A stretch of DNA of 64,000 nucleotides, taken from Perognathus longimembris pacificus (taxonomy: Eukaryota; Chordata; Mammalia; Rodentia; Heteromyidae). The stretch spans positions 5,778,963 through 5,842,962 of the forward strand of contig NC_063176.1 in assembly GCF_023159225.1 (NCBI RefSeq), given 5' to 3'. A program made the position numbers and the translations under genes. The notes beneath the pieces were generated by a model. The model was not told the DNA's origin and searched no databases. It worked only from the letters and a program-made list of their open reading frames with translations. Each line of letters opens with the position of its first letter. The first letter of the stretch is position 1. Below are positions 47,850 through 60,250 of the stretch, in pieces.

Positions 47850-49025
47850 GTCAGGGAAGAAAATGCATCAAACAAGGACCTCATATATAAAGTATACTTC
47901 AAGCTCCAAAAATTAAGCCCTCTAAAAATAAATCCACAAAGAAACAACAACCCAATTAATAAATGGGCTAAAAAAAACTTAAAGATTTCGCAGAAGAAAA
48001 TATCTAGTAAACACATGAAGAGATATTCAACATCACTAGCCATAAATGAAATGTAAATCAGTACTGTATTGAGATTCCACCTTGCCTGTTAGAATGGGTA
48101 TTATCAAGAAAACTAACAAGAGCAAATGCTGGCAAGGATGCGGCCAAAAGGGAAAGTTACTGCGCTGTTGGTGGGAATGTAAACTGGTTCAACAATGCTG
48201 AAAAGCAGTAGAGAGGTTCCTCAAAAGACTAGAGCTTCCCTACGACCCAGCAATTTCACTGCTGGGCAGATATCCAATAGAATACAAATAAGGCCTCACT
48301 AAAGCTACCAATACAATTCTGTCCATTGCGGCATTGTTCATAATAGCCAAGGTATGGAATCAGCCCAGATGCTGCTCAGTGGTCAAATGGATACTCAATG
48401 GAATTGTACAATTACATCAGAAAGAATGATGTTTGGCCATTTGTAAGGAAATGAAAAGACTTGGAAAAAGATTACATGAAGTGAAGTAAGTCAGGTCCAA
48501 ATAAATATAGGTTGCATGTTTTCCCTCATTGTGGTAACTAGAGTGTGCCCCTAAATCTACAAGTCATCGCATTGAATGACAAAAGAAGAAAAAAATACAC
48601 CAGGACATGGTAAATTATACAGGACTGTAGGCTTTTACATGGAGAGGAGAAAGATATTCTTAGAAGAGGATCACAAGGCTCAGTAGCTATGGTCATATGA
48701 TCATATAAAATAATGTTCATCGAAATGCACTCTTAAGAAATGGGAAGAAAGGATTTTTTCTTTGTTTTTGCTTCCTTTTCCTTTTTCTTTTTTCCTTGTA
48801 TGGCAGTTGTTCTGTCATTGGGATGCTAAGGGAGGCACCAAACGACTTACTACCAGTCACTGTTTTGAAAATGTCCTATACCACTTAAGTGTGGGGACTG
48901 GAAGTAAAACTGGGAGAGAGTAAGGGAAGGGGTGATATTGCTCAAAAAGAAATATACGCTTTGTCTGACTTATATAGCTATAACCTCTCTGTACACTGCC
49001 TTTACAATAACAACAATGAATAAAT
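47850..49025 (+). mobile_element. 5'-truncated L1: ORF2 C-terminus and 3'UTR, diverged
   Basis: Frame from about 47,850 shows ORF2-like INPQRNNNPINKWAKKNLK; then caaatgctggcaaggatgcg, gttggtgggaatgtaaactg, and further the 3'UTR (gaggatcacaaggctcagta). Ends ctctgtacactgcctttaca with A-rich tail. More diverged than the main L1. Confidence 0.9.
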
Positions 49026-50556
49026 AATGTATAAGCAGACATGCATATACATATTTTATCATCCTTTCATTTGTATGTGTTACCTTTGGGGAAAAGAGAA
49101 GCTATGATAAGTGAAAAGATGATGAATGATTTGTAAATTATACTCACAGTATTCCCATTCTCAGTTACTACATTATCTCATAGAAAATTTGCTTACTTAA
49201 GTCATTTACACAAGGGATATTTTTGCATATACTTTATTTAGCACACCATATTTACCTATAATTATTCAATTTTGTGTTGCAATTCCATCCTATATCCTTT
49301 GGCTTCATAACTTGAGACTTGTTCTGATATTTATCAAGACGGTACCATGGCCTTTGTATGAGGTTACTCAATTTATTCCTCTAATACAATCTGTGAAAAA
49401 TACAATAAAGTATAAGGGAGGGGTGTAAGAAAGGAAGGCAGATGGCATGAATGATGTCTCATTTTCTTGACAAAGAATATTACAAGGATAGAAAATGCTA
49501 CACCGTGAATCCATTGCCGTGACAAAGATTGTAATGAGAATTGGTACGAACCTAAGCGACACATTCTCATTACACTCTGCAGATTGTAATCTTCTTATCT
49601 TCCTCTCCACTTCACCATGCTCCACTGGCTGATGGGTCTTCCATATAACTTTATTTCAATTCATTTAAAAATATTTCTGGCATAAATGGATCATTAGGAA
49701 AAGCAAGTAGTAAACATTGTTAAATTGATGCTCAGCCCCTAGTTCTAATGACTGGTCAAGAAGAGATATTTTACCTGCTGGTGTAAAATGATATTAGTGG
49801 TATCTTTAATAAATAGCAGTGTATCAATCAAAATCTATCTCCTCACTATGGAAAATAAGGCCTGACTATAAGATTTGTTGTACAAGGTGAAGATAGAAAG
49901 TTGGATGAAACAAGAAAGAGAAAAGTTTGTAAGACTGAAGAATGCAATCATTTAAGAAATATCATTCTGATATGGGATTGTATTATGTGATATGCCATTG
50001 TTATCATAATAATATTTGAAAGTGTTTTAAATGAAATTACAAATTTGATTAAAGTGTAATTTTCAATATCGACATCTATAGTACTATAGACCTTTAGTCG
50101 AGGGTAGAACAAACCAATAACATAGTAGTTATTTTCTACAATAAGAAACCTTGACAGCATTATCACTGAATCTTTACATACCTTGAAATGTATTACTGAT
50201 GTTTTATAAAACAAAGATTATTCAGCTAAAAGTATATGAGAAAATGTATTTTAGACTAAAATATATCAAGCACTAAATTAGAAGCAATGATTTGAGATAT
50301 TATCCAACATTGTTCTAGTGGTCCAAATTCATGAAGTCAAACAAACCAAAAGGAAACAGTATTGGAAAGGTAGGTGCAAAACCAACATTGCTTCAAGGTA
50401 ACATTATTATTGTATCAATCATACAGAATCAACTGCAATGGAACTACTAAATTAAGACATTTGTCCACATCAACAGTGACCATCATTTTCAGTCCAACTT
50501 AATAGTAACCAATTAAAAGTAATAAAAATGCCAGCCACAAAAGGAAATGACAATAT
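49026..50556. other. unassigned AT-rich DNA
   Basis: No supported repeat or gene; minus-strand open frames of 65-88 codons lack domains. Confidence 0.45.
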
Positions 50557-50566
50557 ATGTAAAAAT

Positions 50567-50605
50567 GAGACAAGCACTTTACCACTAGGCCATATTCCCA
50601 GACCC
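50567..50605 (-). mobile_element. 39-nt tailless SINE 5'-half insertion
   Basis: The insert is the complement of only the first ~36 nt of the dimeric SINE (plus: agcactttaccactaggcca, tattcccag). It lacks the SINE body and the A-rich tail. A perfect 10-bp direct repeat atgtaaaaat flanks it (50,557-50,566 and 50,606-50,615). The missing tail with a target duplication fits the 'tailless retropseudogene' class described for tRNA-related RNAs in mammals. Confidence 0.75.
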
Positions 50606-50615
50606 ATGTAAAAAT

Positions 50616-51686
50616 AAATTCAAGTTGTCACCAAGGATCGTGGTGTAAGGCTAAATCAAGACGGATATACTCCTCTGCACCTGAATTTGATTATTATCTC
50701 ACTCAACACCAGAAACCCTAGGAATGTTATCAAGATTTTAGATTGTAGGCTTATATGAACTTGTACTCTGCAGCTACAATGAGTATAATGTGATGTTATT
50801 TACCATGGAAGTAGACAGGTTGATAGGTTGATGTGCTATCGATTGTGTATAGCTAGTACTTGATATCCTAAATATGTTTCACAGCTGTGGGAATATATTT
50901 AATAAAACAATTTTAATGTATTTTGACATGCATTTAGAAAATGAAAGGAAACATTCATATCTCACATTAATATGATCACCTTTCAAAAGTATCCTTAGCC
51001 TAAATAAAAGATTTAAAATGCTAACTGAGCTGGATACAGGATAGTAGAAAATATATAATGAGATAAGGTACTAAACATGACTTGAGTTCATATATAAAGC
51101 AATTACTGAAGTAAACCATCAGTTTTGAAAACAACAACAACAGCAGTCTTTCAGTGAAATCTTGTTTTTCACTCCCTGTGAAGTTGACATTGTGTAATAT
51201 CTAGAAAAACCCAAGCATCAATAACTACATCAACAACAAGTATTTCAAAATAAAGTTCTCCTTTTCAGTTATGATTACTGTTCGATTTGGGATTTTAAAG
51301 CCAGATTTTAAAAATGCCAGATGAGATATCGTTTCTGGCTTTCCCTCGAAAGCAGTGGGTGAATGAAATAGATGTTGCATCTCCTTCCTTACCAGTGGGA
51401 GACAAGGTGGAGAACTGACTCGGTTTATTGGCAAAAAGAAAGTTGTTCCTGCATTAATGGTAGATTGATTTTCCAAGAAAGATCCTTTACCTTTAACCTT
51501 CTCCTTACTGGCTGACAGGTGGGTTGCTTACTGATCAAAAGCAAAGCAAAACAAAGCAAAAACTTGGTTGAGATCTTGAGTTGAAGCTTAAAGATAAACA
51601 ACCTCATTAACGTTTTTTGAGGACCCAACATACTTAATTTTGGAGCTATGATTAAGTGAATGGAAATTATTATTGAGTTTATTGCA
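50616..51686. other. unassigned DNA
   Basis: No supported feature. Confidence 0.45.
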
Positions 51687-51700
51687 TTAAAAATCTGCTG

Positions 51701-51922
51701 AGGGGATGGGAATATGGCCTAGTGGCAAGAGGACTTGACTCGTATACATGAAGCCCTGGGTTTGATTCCTCAGCACCACCTATATAGAAAAAGCCAGAAG
51801 TGGTGCTGTGGCTCAAGTGGCAGAGTGCTAGCCTTCAGCAAAAAGAAGCCAGGGACAGTGCTCAGGCCCTGAGTCCAAGGCCCAGGACTGGAAAAAAATA
51901 AAATAAGAATTAAAAAATAACT
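51701..51922 (+). mobile_element. dimeric ID-like SINE with target duplication
   Basis: Head gggatgggaatatggcctag, B box gggtttgattcctcagcacc, second unit tggctcaagtggcagagtgc, end ggcccaggactgg and an A-rich tail. Perfect 14-bp target duplication ttaaaaatctgctg (51,687-51,700 and 51,923-51,936). Confidence 0.96.
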
Positions 51923-51936
51923 TTAAAAATCTGCTG

Positions 51937-52570
51937 CAACATTTCAAACATGTTTGTTATTATGTATCAGTTTGGTAACATCACCAGCTGAGTTTGGCTC
52001 TGCTCGTGCCTTAGTTTATTTTATTGCAAAAAATAAAAAAGCCATGAGGTGTCTTTCATAGAAAAGCAGCTGACAATAAATTTCCCAAAGGCCATTCTTA
52101 TCTGTGAAATATATATATGTATATATATGTGTGTGTGTACGAAATATATTACATCTTTTATACATAAATTTTGTATTATATATTATACATTATATATGAC
52201 AGATGTGTAAAGATTATAGTGTGATCTTTCAGGATGAGCAATTTTAACTGGCTCAAGTATATTTCATGGCATTAGTTGTGGTTAATAAAGTAAAATTATG
52301 AAAAATATTTGAGAAAAATTCCAGACCAAAAGTTCTGTTATGATGAACACAAAGCAGGTACACAAATATATATATATATCATATATATATATAAATCACA
52401 TATATATAACTTGCATACAAAAGTAATTTACTAAAATTATTTCTCATATTTATGTAAGATTAGTGAAAACGATCCTGGTAGTGTAGTTCACATGTTCATG
52501 ACATGTCAAATTGCAACAAGAGTAGAAAATTTCATGACATGATCAGAAATATCTATTACTTGGTGTCACT
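51937..52570. other. AT-rich DNA with TA/TATG runs
   Basis: TA-rich low complexity at 52,108-52,140 and 52,365-52,410; nothing else supported. Confidence 0.5.
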
Positions 52571-52572
52571 AT

Positions 52573-52601
52573 TTATATATATATATATGTATATATATAT
52601 G

Positions 52602-52625
<24 letters not shown>
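52573..52625. repeat. (TA)n microsatellite
   Basis: TATA run with occasional TATG units, directly adjoining the T-rich tail of an antisense SINE. Confidence 0.93.
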
Positions 52626-52632
<7 letters not shown>

Positions 52633-52829
52633 TTTTTGGCCAGTCCTGGGCCTTGAACTCAGGGCCTGAGCACTGTCCCTGGATTTTTTTTGCTCAAGGC
52701 TAGCACTCTGCCACTTGAGCCACAGCACCACTTCTGGCTGTTTTCTGTATATGTGGTGCTGGGGAATCGAACCCAGGGCCTCATGTATACAAGGCAAGCA
52801 CTCTTGCCACTAGGCCATATCCCCAGCCC
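52626..52829 (-). mobile_element. dimeric ID-like SINE, antisense, best-preserved copy
   Basis: The least-decayed copy by eye. Minus-strand A box TGGCCTAGTGG (plus 52,807-52,817) and B box GGTTCGATTCC (plus 52,763-52,773, with its CpG still present) are both intact. Second unit with cacttgagccacagcaccac. The T-rich tail passes into a (TA)n run, which hides any target duplication. Confidence 0.95.
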
Positions 52830-53076
52830 TATTTTGATATTTTAATAAAAGGGATAAAGATGCACAGAATACTATAGGTAGCAAAATATTTGCAAGTTTG
52901 TAATTTCAGATCTAACACATACATATGTGTTAGGCAAGATGATATTTGCTATTTTATTAGAAAATATGGTTGTTTCCTTGTATACCTTTTATAGTATTAA
53001 TTAATGAATTTAAGTTAAAAAGATATTCTGATTTTCTTTGCAAAATAAAAACCTTTATATCAGTGGACATTACTGA

Positions 53077-53080
<4 letters not shown>
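52830..53080. other. unassigned AT-rich DNA
   Basis: No supported feature. Confidence 0.45.

Positions 53081-53109
<29 letters not shown>
53081..53109. repeat. (TG)n microsatellite
   Basis: About 14 TG units immediately before an antisense chimeric SINE. Confidence 0.95.
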
Positions 53110-53112
<3 letters not shown>

Positions 53113-53345
53113 GAGAATTTCTTGCTGAGAATTTCCCCCCCCCCCCCAAGGTTAGCACTCTACCCTTTGATCTACACCCTCACCCTGGACTTTTTTTTGG
53201 GGGGGGGGGTGGGAGGTGGGAAGTAGTTTATTGGAGATGAGAGTATCAAGGACTTTCTTTCTGGGCTGAGTTCAAACCACTGTCCCAGATCTGAGCCTCC
53301 CTGAGTATCTAGCATTACAGACGGGAGCCATGGTGCTGGCGTCTG
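53110..53345 (-). mobile_element. chimeric 7SL/B1-like + ID-like SINE, antisense
   Basis: After the (TG)n run: a damaged ID-like part with a C13 run (53,135-53,147), gttagcactctaccctttga, a G11 run (53,199-53,209), then tttctgggctgagttcaaac and gatctgagcctccctgagta. Confidence 0.85.
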
Positions 53346-53704
53346 TATCGACTTTTAAATGAATAAGTTAAGTCCTGTAAAACAATTGATGGAAGAACTG
53401 CCAGTGAATTGCCAGCGATTCACTTTCTTTGAAAATTCTCTGGGTTCTGGCACAAAAATATTTACCATAGCACTTTGGTTCAAAATCATTAGTTAAAAAC
53501 AGTGTTCTGGGCAAAAAAGAGTTTCCTTTTGGCTTCCTCTCATTTCTAGACTGAGATCCCAAATCTACAATTTTGAAAATGTTCTGTGTGCAGTAAGTAG
53601 TGCAATGCTCACAAATGGAAGTTCTGACATGAGATTGCTTGGATTGGAAGACTAATTTCATCATTTACTGTCCTTGTGAGTTTGGGAAAGTGACTGGGCA
53701 CTTT
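53346..53704. other. intergenic DNA with MIR-like trace
   Basis: 53,625-53,695 (atttactgtccttgtgagtt, tgggaaagtgac) resembles the central part of a MIR. A minus-strand 98-codon frame (53,368-53,664) has no domain. Confidence 0.4.
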
Positions 53705-54055
53705 AAAAAATTTTAATTTTATTGTCAAGGTGACCTAAAGTGGGGTTAGAGTTACATCTACAGGCAATGAGTAGATTTCTTGTCAAACTTGTTACCCCCT
53801 CCCTCATTTTTCTCCACTTTTCCTCCCTCCCAATCCACCCCCCCCCCCAAAGTTGCACAGTTAATTTCCAGCATACTGATTGTTCTTTGTCCTTTGTCTC
53901 ACCATTTTGATGTTCCCCTTTCCTTCTCTAATTCAGGTAAACATATATACAACACCCAGGGTACCAAAATCAAACACAGTAACAACAGGGGATAAACCAT
54001 AGGAGACAACTGAAAGAAAAAAGAAAGAATTTCCATGTCACATTAAAAATAACAA
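53705..54055 (-). mobile_element. L1 3' end, antisense
   Basis: Plus: ttttattgtcaaggtgacct, gttaccccctccctcatttt, a C-run (complement of the G-rich tract), then gtaaacatatatacaacacc and cagggtaccaaaatc. Complement of 30,150-30,470. Confidence 0.9.
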
Positions 54056-54234
54056 CAACAATGAAGTCACTTTTCTCATCTGCACAAAAGAATGAAGACT
54101 GATGTATTTCTAAAATAAGTATTCATTTTTTAGATTATTAAAGTCAAATCAAATAACATCATGCAAAATACCTCAACTATGTTAGATATTATATATTTTT
54201 TTCAAAGTACTAAACAAATTTTATTTTATTTTAT

Positions 54235-54330
54235 TTTTTTAAGTTTTTATTATAAAACTGATGTACAGAGAGGTTACAGTTTCACACGTTAGGCATTGGA
54301 TACATTTCTTGTACTGTTTGTTAGAAATTT
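54235..54330 (-). mobile_element. L1 3' terminus, antisense, ~90 nt
   Basis: actgatgtacagagaggtta and ttaggcattggatacatttc, as at 17,455-17,510. A (TTTTA)n patch precedes it. Confidence 0.85.
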
Positions 54331-55625
54331 ATTGTAGCATTTGACCTTCTGTTTTTGGTTTATGTCTATTTTGTATGATGTACATATAGCCTACCTTTAT
54401 TTAGTCCTTCCTTTTGTTACTATTTGTATATCCTTTCACTTTCAGCATTTCTGTGGTTTTTTAACTTAAAGTGGATCTTTCATGGAAATCACATGATTGG
54501 GTCCATATTCAGCTCTTCTATAGCTTGGCTAAATTTAATTCATTCACATCTGAAATAATTCACCTTTAAAGTAACATAGTAGATTGTTTCTCATTTGTTC
54601 ATTTCTATGTTACTTATTATTACTTTCTGTAGAAGATCATTTGAAGTTTTATTTGATCATTTATTGTAATTTTGAGGACTATTGAATCCTGCTTGTGTAT
54701 GAAGCTCTAGGCTATAGACAATTTCACAACAGAGAAAACACAGACATCATCCTTGTTATTATGAAGATGTTTATTCTAGCAATGGAAGCAGATAAATCAG
54801 AACCTAAATAAATATAACGTAAATATGAAGAAAAGACAATTTTAGATCAGATCTTTTTCAAATCGCAATATAAGATTATTTGAGTCACAAATCAAATTTC
54901 TGAGAAACTGATGACTATGTTTTTACAGTAATGCTATTAACTGTTATGCTAATGATAATAGAACAATTCTTGAGCAATAGAAGAAAATGCTTTACTTTAA
55001 GAACTATTGTGATTTTAATACATTTCAGAATATTATTATAATGTCATATAATAACGTATAAAATAATATATAAATATTATAAGTATTATATTAAATATAT
55101 TATGTTACAATATTAGCAATATCACTATACTTATGTTAAATTAATAATTTAATAAGAAATTAAAATGTTAAATATATAATATTAATATCTTCTATACTAT
55201 ATATTAATACTATATTCATTACTTAGAATATGTTAGAACATCATGACAATAATGAGAATTTTACTGTTTTAAATAAGACAAGATTTATACTACTCAAGAA
55301 TTTTTATGTAACAAGAATTAGTTTTTATTCTAGATATGTGAGAAAAACATTATTGACTTTATGTAGTTATGCATAATGTGATTTTCTTTATCAATCTATG
55401 TACTTGTTAAATAAGCTCAGTACATAAGAATGGAAGAATAACAATACCTAGGTATCCTCCAGGCATGATGCTGATGACTTAGACCAGACAGCAGCATTAG
55501 AAGTAGGAAAGAATGAATTTACAGATCTCATTTAGAGGTGGAATAAGGAAGACTTAATGTACCGACGGCTGGGTAGGGTATTACAGAAAGTGAAGATTCA
55601 ACGAATATTGTTCCATTATTTTGTA
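54331..55625. other. very AT-rich DNA
   Basis: Especially 55,000-55,250 is almost only A/T with TATAAT-like words. No gene or repeat family recognised. Confidence 0.5.
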
Positions 55626-55631
55626 TACCTG

Positions 55632-55836
55632 TACTGGCCTTGAATTTTCTCTTGTATTTTTCACTCATGGCTGTATCTCTACTATTTGAGCTGCATATCT
55701 ACTTCTGGCTTTTGCTGGTTAGAGAACAGAATTTCAAGCATTTTTTTTCTGCCCGGCTTCAAATCTTTAGTCTCAGATCTCAACCTCTTGTTGAGATTAG
55801 TTTAGATTATCAGCATGATCCACTGGTGCCCAGCTG
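55632..55836 (-). mobile_element. chimeric SINE, antisense, very diverged
   Basis: Complement pattern of the chimera is still visible: tactggccttgaattttctc, acttctggcttttgctggtt, cccggcttcaaatctttagt, ctcagatctcaacctct, tggtgcccagct. Confidence 0.7.
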
Positions 55837-56949
55837 AATAATACTACTTTTAATAAAATTAAATGTATTGACAGTAGTTCTTATCTTTTGAAAAACAGAA
55901 TATGGACTACTAGAATAAATGTTAAATTATTCCTGAAAGCAAAGAAATATCTACTGTGAGCTTCTGTTTGTTGCCTTAGAAATCCAAGAAAAATGGTTTT
56001 CATTTAAAAATCTTTTTAAATATTAATTAGAGGGCCAGCCCTAGTCAAAACTTTTTATATTGCATTATTGGAACAAATCAAAACAAAACCTGTCCTGATT
56101 TTAAATTCTTTCATTTCTTCAAAATGGTGTCAAATTCTGATCCTCAAAAATCTTAGAGATTTTCTGGTTTTGCTCTCATACAGGGGTGAGAAGAATCTGA
56201 TAGGTGCTTCACATTAGGAGTGGTTTTCAGGAGCAATTAAGGCATTTAACTTATTTGAGCAGTTTTATAAACACTAGGTACTCCTAAGCACTTGAAAATT
56301 GTAAAGGTTAATAAAAACCCTTCAGGCATCATTTTAGAAAAGTGCATGCATCCACTCACAATACTGTTGTTACTTGAATAACACTCAATGTACTCAAAAT
56401 TATAGTTATTACAGAAGAAATTACAAGTTAAGTATAGGGAACTTGTATGCATGGTATTTGTCAACAGCATGGTTATGAAGAACTACCCATGCCACTTAGG
56501 AGACCGTCCACCCAAGTCACAGAAACCATGATACCTGTGTCCTATTTGGTACTGTCTTTTTATTTTTTTTTGCATGACTTTGACTTAAGTAGTTTAAAAA
56601 TAATTAGTTCTTTATATCTTAGGCTACCATTATCTACTAAGCATCTATTAGTCCCTACCACGACAGTTTTGTTGAATGAGAATAATTCAGTTTCTTTTCC
56701 TGGTGATATAAGACTTATATAGTTATTCTCCTTGACCTTTGTTTGGTTGTCTTGCTTTGTTTTTGAACTCTTCATGTTTTCCAACTATAGTTTAGATACC
56801 TACACATAAGTAAAAATAAGGTTTAACTTTTTAGATTTGAGCAGACTGCATGGAACCTTGGATAGGGAATGAAACCTCTATTCAATGTGTAAATGAGAGA
56901 GAAATAAGTATACATTGAACCTAAAAAGTTGAACCTAAAAAATGGTTAA
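55837..56949. other. unassigned AT-rich DNA
   Basis: No supported feature. Confidence 0.45.
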
Positions 56950-56964
56950 AAATTCTCAAACTTT

Positions 56965-57135
56965 TTATGGTGCCAGTTCTGAGGCCCTGGCTTCTTTTTT
57001 CTCAAGGCTAGCACTCTACCACTTGAGCCACAGCACCACCTCTGGTATTTTCTGTTTATATGGTGCTGAGAAATTGAACCCAGGGCTTCATGCATGAAAG
57101 GTGAGCATTCTACTATGAGGCCATATTCCCAGCCC
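56965..57135 (-). mobile_element. dimeric ID-like SINE, antisense, with target duplication
   Basis: gtgccagttctgaggccctg (internally shortened), cacttgagccacagcaccac, gaaattgaacccagggcttc, ggccatattcccagccc. Perfect 15-bp target duplication aattctcaaactttt (56,950-56,964 and 57,136-57,150). Confidence 0.95.
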
Positions 57136-57150
57136 AATTCTCAAACTTTT

Positions 57151-58860
57151 AAGCAATATTTTTGATTACCATTCTTGTCCTCATTTCAGTAGAATGGTTA
57201 ATTTGCTGATTATCCTCTGATGTCATTTTGTTTAGTTATCACTGTGAGTAAACGTTATCCAGAAAATAGCCTAAAGACAAGTAGTTGCAGAGTGAAGAAT
57301 AAATTGGTCTTTCTGATATATAAATTGGAAAATTGGTCCTGGAGTTCCAGAAAATCCACTGGAACTTGGGCAGTTAGTGAAACACAGCCATTTCGCATAC
57401 AAATGCACATGACTCCAGGAAACTAGCAAACTGGAGATTATGAAACTTGGCTTCTATTAAACAACAGAAACACAAATTAATTTTTTTAAGATCACATTTC
57501 ATACTAGGCTGAGGAATTTTCTAAATCATAAATTTCATAACTGCAAAGTTCTTTCATATTTTATCACCAAGTAACCATGCTTGGCATAAAATTGGGTATT
57601 TCTGCTAACTAGTAAGTGCCAATCTGTAGCAATAACTTTATTTTATAGTAAAATTCTGTGACTAAACAAGTCACACGTATAAAAAAAACAAATAAAAATA
57701 AAACAAGCCACATATAATAGCCTAGGCAGCTGAATTATCACTTGGATACTATTTTCTTATCTTTCTCAAAGTGAGTTAAATCATTAATGTAGTACTAGTC
57801 AATCATAAAATGTGCATGTTTTGAATAAATTAGTAGGACTAAGAATGTTGTTAGTTGTCACTGATACAATTTACTATCATGTATATACTTTTGATTCTAA
57901 GTGTAAGACAAAGATTTATAAATTGTGATGATTATTATCACCTATTTTTGCTATGTAAGACAAATGAACCTCAGATCTGTGTTTCTCCTAACTTCATCTC
58001 TAGTGACATTTGTCACCTCTCCCTATATTTTATTATAAATATGATTATAAATTTACTTCTATCATTGTTAATATTAGGAACAAGGTAAGTAATTTTGTAT
58101 AGAAAAAAATAATGTGACTACTGTATTTAAAGTTCTCAATGGCTGTCTTAACAAATTGTCTTCAACAATAACATTTTAGAACAAAATTCAGTTCTGCTGT
58201 TAATTTTCAGATTTTTGGTATTACAGTTTATGATACTCTAAACTGACCCCAAGGTGTGTTCTTATTGGGTTCTCACTGGAAAGGCAACACCTTGTTTTGT
58301 TTATTTTATTCCCATTGTTTATATTCATGCAAATTGTTTGTACAAAATGAGGGGCTTTATTGTAGTTTTTGACAGCACTATCCAATGATTTCATCTCTAA
58401 TCTTTGAATTTTCTATCCACCCAACATCCTCATTTGAAAATGTCTTTCACCTGTTAGATGGGTGCTATTACGACCTTTTTATATGTACACACAATGTTTG
58501 AGGTAACTGTAGTTATCTTTGAATTGTGGTGGAGAGCCAGAGAATAGGGCATGTATATTAGTGCCAGGAAGGCGTGAAATGGAAATAGACACAATGACAT
58601 TTGGACATGCTGTTTCCAATGTGCTTCAAGGGATTAACTACTTCAAGCTGAAATACTTCTGTTAATATTCTCATACCTCTTCTTAGGTTTCCAAAAGCTT
58701 CTTCTGGGAAAACCACCCTGAGAGTTTTGACTGGTAATCTGAAAATTGTTGTTTGGGAAAAGCCATGTAGAAGGGTTCTGAATATTACTTTTTTGATAAG
58801 ACACCCATGAATAAAGTGGATAAAATGAAATTAAGCCACATTCTTTGAAAAAATTAAAAA
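57151..58860. other. unassigned AT-rich DNA
   Basis: No supported gene or repeat. Confidence 0.45.
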
Positions 58861-58867
58861 GTTTTCT

Positions 58868-58990
58868 TTATCTGACTTATGTAATTGTACCTATGTACAT
58901 CACCTTTACAATAACAATAAATAAACTAACAATACTTTGTTAAAAAAAGAACATCACCTTTTTAGTAACAATAAAATCTAATAAAAAAGA
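58868..58990 (+). mobile_element. L1 3' terminus, present twice in tandem
   Basis: tatctgacttatgtaattgt and acatcacctttacaataaca (58,897) form one L1 3' end; acatcacctttttagtaaca (58,950) forms a second, with an A-rich end. Confidence 0.65.
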
Positions 58991-59720
58991 AAAGAAAATA
59001 CTGTTATTCTGTTGATAAAAGTAACCACATAGGTAATTTTTACAGAAAATATTTTCAATATTTTTCACATTATATTGATATGAATAATTTAATAATTCAA
59101 TTATTAATTATTATACTAATTGAGTAGTTATAAAATAACTCTATAGGACATTCAAGGTTATTTCAGGGTTATCAACCTATATTAAGTTATTATTTTTGAT
59201 TATCATACATTCATAGGGGGAAAATCCAGTTCACATAAGGTAGCCTTACTGAAGGACTGAATTATTTTTAGTAAATATTAATTGTTACTATTTTAGATAA
59301 TATAATATAATATAATATAATAATGTTATTTTCAATAATGAAATGAGGCTCAATTGTTTCATTAGCAAGCCAAACAAGCTGCTGATCTTGCATGAAATCT
59401 TTTAGAAAATACTACTTGTCAATTTACTATCAATAATTTTACAGCTATCTCAAATAATATTTTAAAATTATTTTCCAGCTAAGATTTTCAATGAGGAGAG
59501 TTTCTCCACATAGAACCACTTAAACATCACAGTAAAATTAATGTGGGAACAGATATCTAAATTCCGCTTGGTCATAAATACTTGAAAACACCATTACTTT
59601 GTTCTGGAAAGTATAATCTCTTAAAATCATTTATATTAATTTGCATTGGATAAATTACTTATTTTTCAAGAAAAATGACAAAAAGGCACAGTGCCGATTA
59701 GCCTCTGAGGACATGAAATC
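58991..59720. other. very AT-rich DNA
   Basis: Includes a (TATAA)n run at about 59,299-59,323. Nothing else supported. Confidence 0.5.
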
Positions 59721-59724
59721 ATAT

Positions 59725-60050
59725 TTATTGAAATACACTACAAGAAATGGAAACCAGAGATTGTTTTCTTTGCTGCTGTTTTCATGTTGTTTTTCTCTTG
59801 TGTGTTCATTTGTCTGTCTTTGGGAAGGCAAGGCAGGTACAGAAATGGAGGGACAAAGAGTGAACAAATGCAGCACTGGTACTCAGTTGACTCTATGTTG
59901 AAAAAGAGCTACCCGACTTGTGGGTGGAGACAGGAGGGAAAAACTGGGAGAGAGCAAGGGGAGAGGAGACTCTCTTCAAAAGAAAAGTACTCTTTCTCTG
60001 CTTTATATAACTGTCACCCCTCTGTATATCACCTTTACAATAATGAAATG
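59725..60050 (+). mobile_element. L1 3'UTR, 5'-truncated
   Basis: tacaagaaatggaaaccaga, ggtacagaaatggagggaca, aaaactgggagagagcaagg, ending cacccctctgtatatcacct and ttacaataatg. Confidence 0.9.
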
Positions 60051-60099
60051 CACACAAATTTAAAAATAACTCTAATTTCTCTTACCAGGAAATGTCATA

Positions 60100-60250
60100 A
60101 TATAGCATAGCAGTTAATGTAGGGTTAGGGCACAAACTTGCTTCAGTTTCAACCTAGGTTTGAGACTTTGAACAACCTATTAGTCATTTAATCACTAGCG
60201 TCCTTTTGTGTTAAAGAATGGTGATAAACTCAATTTAGGAACTTTTTGGT
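60100..60250 (+). mobile_element. possible MIR
   Basis: gggttagggcacaaacttgc, tttgagactttgaacaacct and attagtcatttaatcact follow the order of a MIR core. Diverged; not certain. Confidence 0.45.
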
